A stretch of DNA of 42,274 bases from assembly GCA_007117515.1 (NCBI GenBank), contig SKGQ01000031.1:1-42274 (forward strand), written 5' to 3'. This document shows positions 8,086-13,812 of the stretch, piece by piece (the first letter of the stretch is position 1; every line of letters begins with the position of its first letter). The notes under the pieces were generated by a model. It saw nothing but the letters and a program-made list of their open reading frames with translations, was not told the DNA's origin and did no database searches. A program made the translations under genes and the position numbers. This DNA is from Ectothiorhodospiraceae bacterium (lineage in GTDB: Bacteria > Pseudomonadota > Gammaproteobacteria > Nitrococcales > Aquisalimonadaceae).

Positions 8086-8104
8086 GATGTTATACGATAA
8101 CGTC
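8086..8104 (-). promoter_or_regulatory. Predicted Zur (zinc uptake regulator) operator
   Basis: GATGTTATACGATAACGTC is an almost perfect palindrome with GTTAT and ATAAC arms around three bases. It matches the gammaproteobacterial Zur consensus core TGTTATANTATAACA closely. It lies 56 bp upstream of the ATPase start, where a repressor would block the promoter. The downstream permease has a His-rich loop, so regulation and content agree on zinc. Confidence 0.72.
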
Positions 8105-8172
8105 GCTGTCCGCGCGCTTTTCAATGCATTGCACCCAGGCCATAACAGGGCAATAGTAGGGTGTAGCAGTTA

Positions 8173-8251
8173 CGGAAACACTGATCCATTCCCACGTCTG
8201 GGCCCGAGACCGGTTTTGGTCATCTGGCAAGGCGCGGTGCCGGTTCGGTAA
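8173..8251. mobile_element. Truncated repeat element copy (left end and half of one module)
   Basis: GGAAACACTGATCCATTC is the left terminal repeat with a few changes. It is followed by CCCGAGACCGGTTTTGGTCATC and the inner core CAAGGCGCGGTGCCGGTTCGGTA. The copy stops abruptly in the middle of the module, directly before the ribosome site (AGGAGGAG) of the DUF3185 gene. The rest of the element is deleted. Confidence 0.8.
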
Positions 8252-8266
8252 TAGGAGGAGGGGATC

Positions 8267-8464
8267 ATGCGTATTCTGGGAATTGTACTGCTCGTCATTG
8301 GCGCGGTGTTGCTGTTGTTTGGTTATAACGCCAGTGAATCGGTTGCCGACCAGGTCAGCGAGACCTTCACCGGCCGCTTCACTCAGGAAACCATGAATTA
8401 CATTATCGCTGGGGTGGCCTGCGTTGCCGCAGGCGGGGCGATGTTACTGTTTGGTCGCCGCTGA
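8267..8464 (+). CDS. DUF3185 small membrane protein
   Basis: A 65-residue protein with two hydrophobic helices (about 1-20 and 44-62) separated by a polar ASESVADQVSETFTGRFT segment, the DUF3185 pattern of two-helix inner-membrane proteins with the FTG motif. Function is not known. AGGAGGAG sits just upstream of the ATG. The 5' region is occupied by a truncated repeat element, so the native promoter is either to its left (about 8105-8170, where TGCATTGCA occurs at 8125) or provided by the repeat. Confidence 0.8.
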   Translation: MRILGIVLLVIGAVLLLFGYNASESVADQVSETFTGRFTQETMNYIIAGVACVAAGGAMLLFGRR

Positions 8465-8488
8465 CTCCGGTCCGCCGGGCATCCCGGT

Positions 8489-8507
8489 CGGCAGCAGGTT
8501 GCTGCCG
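8489..8507. other. Hairpin between the DUF3185 and LOV genes
   Basis: CGGCAGCA and TGCTGCCG are exact inverted copies around a three-base loop, 24 bases after the DUF3185 stop codon. There is no T run. It may weaken read-through into the LOV gene or stabilise the upstream mRNA end. Confidence 0.45.
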
Positions 8508-8539
8508 GGGACTGCGCGAGGGGTGACTTGTCAGATACA

Positions 8540-9007
8540 ATGGGGCTGGTCAAAACAACAGATTACTTCATGAATGATTTGAACAATATTCCTCCGTACC
8601 TGCTGCGCCTGCTGGTCGATTCCTCGAACGACGGTATCGTGATCGCGGAGCAGGAAGGGGATGACAATGTGCTCATCTATGTCAATCCGGCATTCGAGCG
8701 GCTGACCGGCTATGTCGCCGAAGAGATCCTCTATCAGGACTGTCGATTCCTGCAGACCGGGGATCGGGATCAGGAAGGCCTCAATGAGATTCGCAAGGCG
8801 ATCCGTGAGGGTCGCGCAACACGGCAGACGATCCGGAATTATCGCAAGGACGGATCCATGTTCTGGAACGAGTTGAGCATCACGCCGGTCTATAACGACG
8901 AAGATCAGCTGACCTACTACATCGGCATCCAGAAAGACGTGACGGTGCAGAAGGAACTGGAACTGCGACTGCAGGAAGTACGCGACGGCGGCGCAAGTCC
9001 GCGCTAG
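8540..9007 (+). CDS. Short LOV-domain blue-light photoreceptor
   Basis: A 155-residue protein made almost entirely of one LOV (PAS) domain. YQDCRFLQ (66-73) holds the flavin-adduct cysteine C68. IRNYRKDGSMFWNELSITPV and the end YYIGIQKDVT are the FMN-contacting strands. It closely resembles the short LOV proteins of Pseudomonas putida, which lack an output domain and signal through a C-terminal helix, here ELELRLQEVRDG. The start is uncertain: ATG 8540 is used, TTG 8528 is closer to GAGGGGTGA, and ATG 8570 matches the P. putida N-terminus. The UAG stop codon is formed at the edge of a repeat element. Partner proteins are not visible nearby. Confidence 0.88.
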   Translation: MGLVKTTDYFMNDLNNIPPYLLRLLVDSSNDGIVIAEQEGDDNVLIYVNPAFERLTGYVAEEILYQDCRFLQTGDRDQEGLNEIRKAIREGRATRQTIRNYRKDGSMFWNELSITPVYNDEDQLTYYIGIQKDVTVQKELELRLQEVRDGGASPR

Positions 9008-9281
9008 GGAGACGCTGATTTATTCGCGCGTCTGCGCCCGAGACCGGTTTTGGTCATCTGGCAAGGCGCGGTGCCGGTTCGGTAGCCATAGCTACCGGGC
9101 CGGTAGCGCAACGCCGCCAAGGGCCAAAACCGGCCGGGCCCTTCGGGTTGGGCCGCATTTTTCCCGACTGCTGCGTTGCGCTGCTTGACCGCAGAATGAC
9201 TGCGGCGCTGCACAGCGCGCCTTGCCTCGGAAAAAATGCGGACTCCAACGCAGACGTGCGAATAAATCAGCGTCTCCCTAG
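9004..9281. mobile_element. Complete MITE-like element (two modules) in the LOV gene stop codon
   Basis: The left end is C-TA-GGGAGACGCTGATTTATTC and the right end GAATAAATCAGCGTCTCCC-TA-G, about 20-bp perfect terminal inverted repeats flanked by TA inside CTAG. Inside are two palindromic modules. The first is bounded by CCGGTTTTGGTC and GGCCAAAACCGG, with core CAAGGCGCGGTGC ... GCGCAACGCCGC. The second is bounded by GCCGCATTTTTCCC and CGGAAAAAATGCGG. There is no coding capacity. The TA duplication and CTAG target are the behaviour of IS630/Tc1-mariner elements, so a transposase supplied elsewhere in the genome is inferred. Confidence 0.85.
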
Positions 9282-9345
9282 GGAGACGCTGATTCATTCG
9301 TGCGCGTGCGTTGGAGTTCGCATTCGACGTTCTCCCGAGCTTCAC
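9281..9345. mobile_element. Truncated second element joined head-to-head to the previous one
   Basis: Directly after the right end of the preceding element, sharing a single TA, comes GGGAGACGCTGATTCATTCG, then a sequence resembling the start of the second module (GCGTTGGAGTTCGCATTC). It then degenerates. The junction CCCTAGGG itself contains CTAG, so the first insertion created a new target. The right boundary is approximate. Confidence 0.65.
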
Positions 9346-9412
9346 TAATCTGGATTTCCTTTCATGCCCGGTGCTGCCGGCGCTCGGGCCATTTTGGACA
9401 TAGAAACGATTC

Positions 9413-9547
9413 ATGAATCTGAAGAAACTGACGCTGGAGCAGTTATCAAGCCTGCGGCAAGATATCGAAAGAGAACTTGAAAACAGACAATTCGAAGAGC
9501 GCCTTCGCTGGGAGATTCGGCGCCGCGGGCAACAGCCTTCGGCGTAA
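9413..9547 (+). CDS. Small 44-residue helical protein, unknown
   Basis: The reading frame encodes a 44-residue peptide, strongly amphipathic and charged (LTLEQLSSLRQDIERELENR, then QFEERLRWEIRRRGQQ), almost certainly one long helix or coiled coil. An in-frame TAG lies just upstream, so the ATG at 9413 is the only ATG start. A ribosome site is weak. I do not recognise a family. Coding is supported by the heptad-like composition and low proportion of odd residues, not by homology. It points toward the convergent crcB genes. Confidence 0.5.
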   Translation: MNLKKLTLEQLSSLRQDIERELENRQFEERLRWEIRRRGQQPSA

Positions 9548-9582
9548 GGCCGGTCGCTCCCATGACAGTCGGCGCTTCGCCC

Positions 9583-9975
9583 TCAGCGTTGCTCCTGCTC
9601 CGTCGTCAGCCGCATTCCTGCCCACGCGCCCGCCACGGCCACCGTCATGGTAAGCCCGATGTAAAGCAGGAATGCCAGCGGCCGACCGTCGTCCAGTAGC
9701 GTGATGGACTCGAGGCTGAAAATGGAGAATGTCGTCAGGCCGCCGCAGAAACCAGTGAGTAGAAAGGGCGCCATCAGTGGCCCGTAGTCCGGTCTCTGGC
9801 GTGACAGCCTGTCTGCCGCCAGGCCCATGAGGAAGGATCCCGCCAGATTTGCGATCAGCGTCGGCCAAGGGAACGTGCTGGCCTGCAGCAGGGGCCACGA
9901 GGACACTGCCAGTCGAAGTCCTCCGCCGAGAATGCTTCCAAGGGCGACTGCAACCAATTCGTGAATCGCTCTCAT
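9583..9975 (-). CDS. crcB: CrcB/Fluc fluoride channel subunit (second of a pair)
   Basis: A 130-residue four-helix membrane protein of the CrcB (Fluc) family, which exports fluoride as a dual-topology dimer. GFCGGLTTFSIFSLE carries the phenylalanine-box region and TLIANLAGSFLMG the conserved Asn. The start at 9975 overlaps the stop codon of the upstream crcB (ATGA), so the two are coupled. Two unequal neighbouring copies suggest a heterodimer in which each subunit has one fixed orientation. Confidence 0.85.
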   Translation of the reverse strand: MRAIHELVAVALGSILGGGLRLAVSSWPLLQASTFPWPTLIANLAGSFLMGLAADRLSRQRPDYGPLMAPFLLTGFCGGLTTFSIFSLESITLLDDGRPLAFLLYIGLTMTVAVAGAWAGMRLTTEQEQR

Positions 9976-10340
9976 GCTGCCAGCCGTCCAAGATTGAGCC
10001 CCAGCACCGCCGCCAGCAGGGAGCCAAAAAGCGACAGCATGACGTTGAGCGCAGCAATGTGCGGGGCACCGAGGCGTGCCAGGCGAACGGTCTCCAGGCC
10101 GAAGGTGGAAATGGTCGTATAGCAACCACAGAAGCCGATCAGTAGAAGTAGCCGCAACGTGTCTCCTTCCACGCTGGTGTAGATCAGGCCGGCAAGGAAG
10201 GCACCGCTGAGATTGACCACCAGGGTCGGCAGCGGAAAGGTCCCCTGGTGTCGTCCCGAGATCAGGCGAGTCAGCAGAAAACGGCCTGCCCCACCCAGCG
10301 CGCAGGCGGCGGCAAAGGCGGCCAAATGTGTCAGTGTCAT
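9972..10340 (-). CDS. crcB: CrcB/Fluc fluoride channel subunit (first of a pair)
   Basis: A 122-residue CrcB-family membrane protein with GGAGRFLLTR near the start, TLVVNLSGAFLAG with the conserved Asn, and GFCGCYTTISTFGLE. In this copy the first Phe-box position is Ile rather than Phe (TTISTF against TTFSIF in the partner). The start at 10340 is chosen because AGGA lies seven bases upstream; the nearby in-frame ATG at 10346 is too close to that site. No fluoride riboswitch could be recognised in the 5' region. The next gene overlaps it by four bases. Confidence 0.85.
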   Translation of the reverse strand: MTLTHLAAFAAACALGGAGRFLLTRLISGRHQGTFPLPTLVVNLSGAFLAGLIYTSVEGDTLRLLLLIGFCGCYTTISTFGLETVRLARLGAPHIAALNVMLSLFGSLLAAVLGLNLGRLAA

Positions 10341-10519
10341 CGACATGTCCTGTTCATGGCGTATCCATTGGCAATCCGGAAGGGCCGTGTCTGGTGTCTG
10401 TGCGCTCGGGGCGGCCGCGGCCACGGCAGTGACGGTATGGATTTGCCCCGGCATCATGGCAGGGCCGTCTCCGTGAGACTACATCTTGAAATTCCGGCAC
10501 CCGGCAGTGATAGTTCGGT
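10341..10519. other. Intergenic region upstream of the crcB pair
   Basis: The region between the crcB start and the degenerate repeat. I compared it with the fluoride riboswitch consensus and found no match. There is no clear promoter, terminator or gene. A minus-strand reading frame that continues the crcB frame upstream is probably untranslated. Confidence 0.4.
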
Positions 10520-10618
10520 AGTTAAACGCCGATTTATTCGCAGGGCTGCGCAGCAGTTTCCTGCCTCTGAAGAGGTGCGGCCTCCAACGCAGACGCGCGA
10601 ATAGGTCAGTGTTTACCG
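10520..10618. mobile_element. Degenerate short copy of the repeat element
   Basis: The left end GTTAAACGCCGATTTATTCG and the right end CGCGAATAGGTCAGTGTTTACC are recognisable but mutated terminal repeats. Between them are only about 55 bases, which include CCAACGCAGACGCGCGAATA of the usual right side and a short palindrome CCTCTGAAGAGG. TA flanks are lost. It appears to be an old deletion derivative lying directly upstream of the PA2779-type gene. Confidence 0.65.
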
Positions 10619-10654
10619 CGGAACTTCACAATGATTGCCAAGGAGAAGCTGCAA

Positions 10655-11065
10655 ATGTCCAAAACGAACCGGTTTCGTCAGACTATTGCCCTGGTTCTGG
10701 GCTGCGTGTTCCTGCTGACGTCCATCGCGGTCCCGGCGGCGCAGGCGACGATGATCGACACTCAGAGTTTTGCGGCCTCTGAAGAGGTCGAAACCCAGCG
10801 TCAGGAAATAACGGAGTTCCTGGCCCGGGATGGCATTCAGGGACAGTTGGTGGGCTGGGGCGTGGATCCCACCGAAGCCGAGCAGCGCGTTGCAACCATG
10901 ACCCCGGCGGAGGTTCAGGCGACTCATGAGCGAATGAACGATCTGCCTGCCGGTGCCGGTGTTGGCACCGTGGTTGGTGCCGTCGTGCTGGTCTTCCTGA
11001 TCCTGCTGATCACCGACCTGCTTGGCGCAACCAACGTCTTTCCGTTCACCAACCCGCAGCGTTAG
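10655..11065 (+). CDS. PA2779-family secreted/membrane protein
   Basis: A 136-residue protein with an N-terminal signal or membrane segment (about 8-32), a soluble helical middle (TRQEITEFLARDGI-like with GVDPTEAEQRVATMTPAEVQ), and a C-terminal helix (VGAVVLVFLILLITDLLG). This layout is typical of the PA2779/DUF6627 family, often found next to a PA2778-type cysteine peptidase that is absent here. Start 10655 uses AAGGAG nine bases upstream; the ATG at 10631 has none. Function is unknown. A clean terminator follows. Confidence 0.78.
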   Translation: MSKTNRFRQTIALVLGCVFLLTSIAVPAAQATMIDTQSFAASEEVETQRQEITEFLARDGIQGQLVGWGVDPTEAEQRVATMTPAEVQATHERMNDLPAGAGVGTVVGAVVLVFLILLITDLLGATNVFPFTNPQR

Positions 11066-11118
11066 TCGCCGCCGGGCATGGAATTGCCGGGGGGCCGCGC
11101 AGCGGGCTCCGGCAAGCC

Positions 11119-11153
11119 GAAGCCGACAGTCCGCAAGGGCTGTCGGCTTTTTC
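11119..11153 (+). terminator. Rho-independent terminator after the PA2779-type gene
   Basis: AAGCCGACAG and CTGTCGGCTT form a perfect stem around TCCGCAAGGG and end in a run of five T residues. It also lies at the convergent end of the acetyltransferase gene. Confidence 0.88.
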
Positions 11154-11155
11154 GT

Positions 11156-11770
11156 TCAGGGCATCTGCCGGCAGTCCCGGGTGATGTCCGGGCCTGATCC
11201 ACGCACGGTATGAATGGTCAGGCCCTCGACGGCGATGCGCATGATTCCCTCGAAACCGGCGCGCTGGAACAGGGCCTGACTACCCGCGTGGTCAGTGTGC
11301 GCCAACCAGGTCAGCGCCGGGTCCCGGTGACACAGCGTCTGTACCAGACGTAAGCCGATATGCTGACCTTGCCAATCGGGATGCACGGCCACAGCCAGCA
11401 CATAGCCGTCATGGGCGGTTGGCCTCTGGTAGGCAGGAGAGGCCAGCAGGCGCCGTAGTGGGTCCGGCATACGGGCTGGCCAATGCCAGCTGTGCCACAA
11501 CCGCTGGGCCAAGCCGGCACTGCGGCCCCGGTTCGTCTCGGCCAGTAACAGGCCGACCAGGCGCGAACCGTCCCACGCCGTCACACGACAGGTCGCGGCC
11601 CGCGGCAGGCCAGACAGGATGCCGGCCAGACCGCGGACCCGCTGGCGCTGTGGCAACAACGCCGGCCAGCCCGGTGCGCCTTCGTGGGCAAGTGTCAGCA
11701 AATGCCGCTGTTGGCGGATTGACGGCGTCGCCTCGGCGCTGATCCGGACATCGGTTTGCGGTCTACCCAT
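11156..11770 (-). CDS. GNAT-family N-acetyltransferase
   Basis: A 204-residue acetyltransferase. The acetyl-CoA motif is VLAVAVHPDWQGQHIGLRLV (about 124-143, Q/R-x-x-G-x-G/A variant QGQHIG), followed by TDHAGSQALFQRAGF, the typical GNAT C-terminal strand-helix. Substrate is unknown. It overlaps the end of the upstream transglycosylase gene by eight bases, so they are probably one operon. The start at 11770 (MGRPQTDV) is taken because longer frames run back into the transglycosylase. Confidence 0.75.
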   Translation of the reverse strand: MGRPQTDVRISAEATPSIRQQRHLLTLAHEGAPGWPALLPQRQRVRGLAGILSGLPRAATCRVTAWDGSRLVGLLLAETNRGRSAGLAQRLWHSWHWPARMPDPLRRLLASPAYQRPTAHDGYVLAVAVHPDWQGQHIGLRLVQTLCHRDPALTWLAHTDHAGSQALFQRAGFEGIMRIAVEGLTIHTVRGSGPDITRDCRQMP

Positions 11771-12965
11771 CGCGTTCCTGTCGGCGCAGTCGATCCAGCA
11801 GGGCGCGATTGGGATGGCCATCCGCCGGCAGGCCCGCCTGGCGCTGGTACTCACGCACCGCACCGCGGGTCATTCGTCCGGCAATGCCATCCGGTCGGCC
11901 ACTGTCGTGGCCCAGCGCGTTCAACCGTCCCTGCAGTTCCCGCACCTGCTCGCGGGAGAGAGGTTCCTCGTCGGGCGGCTGACGCACCAGCCCATCACCA
12001 CCGGCAATCTGGTCAGCGAGCAGACCCACTGATAGCGCATAGGCGGTGGAAGGATTCCAGCGCATGATGATGTGAAAGTTCGGATAGACCAGGAACGCAG
12101 GTCCGGTAAAGCCTGAGGGCAGAAGTAGTGCCGCCCGGATCTCCGTATCAGGCAATGACTGGCCATCGGCCCGGCGGATGCCCAGAACCGACCACTCTCG
12201 TAGTGGCTTGCGCGTATCGATGCCACTTTCCTGTAGCGGAAAGTCATCCGGTAACCGTACTTCACGGCCCCACCGCTCGCCCTCGTTCCAGCCCATCGCC
12301 CGCAGGTAATTGGCCGCCGACGCCATGGCATCGGGCAGGCTGTTCCAGAGGTCGATGCGACCGTCGCCGTCGTAATCTATTCCATGTCGGCGGGCGGTTT
12401 CGGGCAGGAACTGGGTATGACCCATGGCGCCTGCCCAGGAGCCGCGCATCTGTTCCTGGCGCATCTGGTCGCGATCAATCAGCGCCAGTGCCTCCACGAA
12501 CTGGGCCGAGAAGAACTGGGAGCGACGCGTATCACAGGCCAGCGTTGCCAGCGCATCAAGCACCGGAAAGTCGCCAAAGTAGCCGCCGAAGTTCGTCTCA
12601 AGCCCCCAGAAAGCAACCAGGTAGGGGGCCGGGATACCGAACTCCTGCTGCACGGACCGGAGAAGCTCGGCGTGCTCATCGAGCAGTTCGCGACCGCGCC
12701 GGATACGCTGCTGGCTGAGCCGTGTTTCGAGATAACGACCAAAGGTCTGCAGAAACTCCGGTTGCTGGCGGTCAAGTTCCAGCACCCGCTCATTGCGACT
12801 GACGGAGGCGATGGCATTGTTGATGGTTCCCTGGCCCACGCCGGCGACACTTGCTTCGGAACTCAATCGATCCAGGCAGGCGTCGAAATCGGTGGCCCCG
12901 GAGTGACCCGCGGCAGTCAATGCCAGAAGGAAGACGCTTGCTGGAAAATAACGGGCACGGCGCAT
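11763..12965 (-). CDS. MltB-type lytic murein transglycosylase with peptidoglycan-binding domain
   Basis: A 400-residue periplasmic enzyme with signal peptide (1-24), an SLT_2/MltB catalytic domain (about 30-330) and a C-terminal peptidoglycan-binding_1 domain (about 338-395, REQVRELQGRLNALGHDSG). The catalytic Glu is E123 in WGLETNFGG, and GAMGHTQFLPET is the family motif following it. It cleaves glycan strands to 1,6-anhydromuropeptides. There is no lipobox cysteine at the signal cleavage site, so it is soluble rather than a lipoprotein like E. coli MltB. GAGGAG lies upstream of the ATG. Confidence 0.9.
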   Translation of the reverse strand: MRRARYFPASVFLLALTAAGHSGATDFDACLDRLSSEASVAGVGQGTINNAIASVSRNERVLELDRQQPEFLQTFGRYLETRLSQQRIRRGRELLDEHAELLRSVQQEFGIPAPYLVAFWGLETNFGGYFGDFPVLDALATLACDTRRSQFFSAQFVEALALIDRDQMRQEQMRGSWAGAMGHTQFLPETARRHGIDYDGDGRIDLWNSLPDAMASAANYLRAMGWNEGERWGREVRLPDDFPLQESGIDTRKPLREWSVLGIRRADGQSLPDTEIRAALLLPSGFTGPAFLVYPNFHIIMRWNPSTAYALSVGLLADQIAGGDGLVRQPPDEEPLSREQVRELQGRLNALGHDSGRPDGIAGRMTRGAVREYQRQAGLPADGHPNRALLDRLRRQERDG

Positions 12966-13253
12966 GGGGCAGTTCTCCTCGGCGCATCGGGCATGGTGCG
13001 CTTATTGCAATTTTTTTCAGGATACCGAGACCATGGGCATCCTGAGTTGTCGCCGGCAGTCGCCGGTCTGGTTCCGATCTTTGATCGTTTCTGGTCACGG
13101 GACAAGGGGTTGCCTGTCAGAGACGATCGGCACGCCGTCGGCGTTTTAGCGTACCTGAATATCGGAGCCGTGCGCGGTTCCGGTGCGCGTCGGGGCCTGC
13201 GGAACCATGGTGGTGCGGGCGCGCTCACCACGGGAGCCGAGCGCAGGAATTGT
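12966..13253. other. Intergenic region, no gene seen
   Basis: About 290 bases upstream of the transglycosylase gene. Apart from that gene's ribosome site and an eight-T tract at about 13010, I see no terminator, operator or plausible gene. The last bases before the element (13254-13265) are a remnant of a second right terminal repeat. Confidence 0.4.
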
Positions 13254-13267
13254 CCAGTGTCTCCCTA
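13254..13267. mobile_element. Remnant right end of a lost element copy
   Basis: CCAGTGTCTCCCTA matches the right terminal repeat and abuts the left end of the large element with one shared TA (CTCCCTAGGGAAAC), the same head-to-head junction as at 9278. The rest of the older copy is gone. Confidence 0.5.
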
Positions 13268-13812
13268 GGGAAACACTGATTTATTCGCACGCCTGCGTTG
13301 GAGTCCGCATTTTTTCCGAGGCAAGGCGCGCTGCGCAGGGCCGCAGTCATTCTGCGGCCAAGCAGCGCAACACAGCATTCGGGAAAAATGCGGCCCAACC
13401 GGAGGCAAGCATGCACCGTCGCACGCCGCCGCGTGACCGTCGGATTCGCTGGCCTGCAAGGCGCGGTGCGCCGCGCGAGGGTGATTCCCTCGTCCAGCGC
13501 CGCAACGCCGCAGGGCGGTGAATCCGGCGGTCACCCGCAGGGCTCGGGCCGTTCTTCCGCCTGGCGGTGTCGCAGGCCACCCCGGGTAGCAACACTACCC
13601 GAGGCGCCCTGCTCCTGGCCAGCCGGAAGAACGGCACACGAGCGCGGCGGCGTACGACGGCGCATGCTTGCCTGAGGCCCGGCCGGTTTTGGCCCCTGTC
13701 GGCGTTGCGTCACCGGCCCGGTAGCTACGGCTACCGAACCGGCACCGCGCCTTGCCAGATGACCAAAACCGGTCTCGGGCGCAGACGCGGGAATAAATCA
13801 GTGTTTCCCTAG
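13265..13812. mobile_element. Largest repeat element copy, with four palindromic modules
   Basis: A 548-bp element bounded by C-TA-GGGAAACACTGATTTATTC and GAATAAATCAGTGTTTCCC-TA-G. Modules in order: A (13305-13393, arms CCGCATTTTTTCC / GGGAAAAATGCGG); C (13399-13677, outer arms around GCATGC, inner arms GTGACCGTCGGATTC / GAATCCGGCGGTCAC); D nested inside C (13546-13636, arms GCCGTTCTTCCG / CGGAAGAACGGC); B (13681-13780, arms GGCCGGTTTTGG / CCAAAACCGG). Modules A, B and C contain GCAAGGCGC and GCAACGC-type cores flanking a small stem-loop, and D a diverged version. The right CTAG supplies the stop codon of bamC. There is no transposase gene. Confidence 0.85.

Noticed and set aside
8086-8104. 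Fur box instead of Zur box
   Set aside because: The GTTAT-N3-ATAAC arrangement fits Zur better than the Fur GATAAT-type hexamers, and the regulated permease has a zinc-type His loop.
9004-9281. Repeat elements as Rho-independent terminators
   Set aside because: Although they follow genes and are palindromic, they have conserved mobile-element ends, occur also upstream of genes, and lack a T run at the right place.
10347-10500. Fluoride riboswitch upstream of the crcB pair
   Set aside because: Neither strand contains the conserved GGNGATGG and GATGGC-CCTG elements in the right order.
13183-13812. Several short frames inside the large repeat element
   Set aside because: Equivalent frames arise in every copy and on both strands because of the palindromes; they are Arg/Ala/Gly-rich with no ribosome sites.
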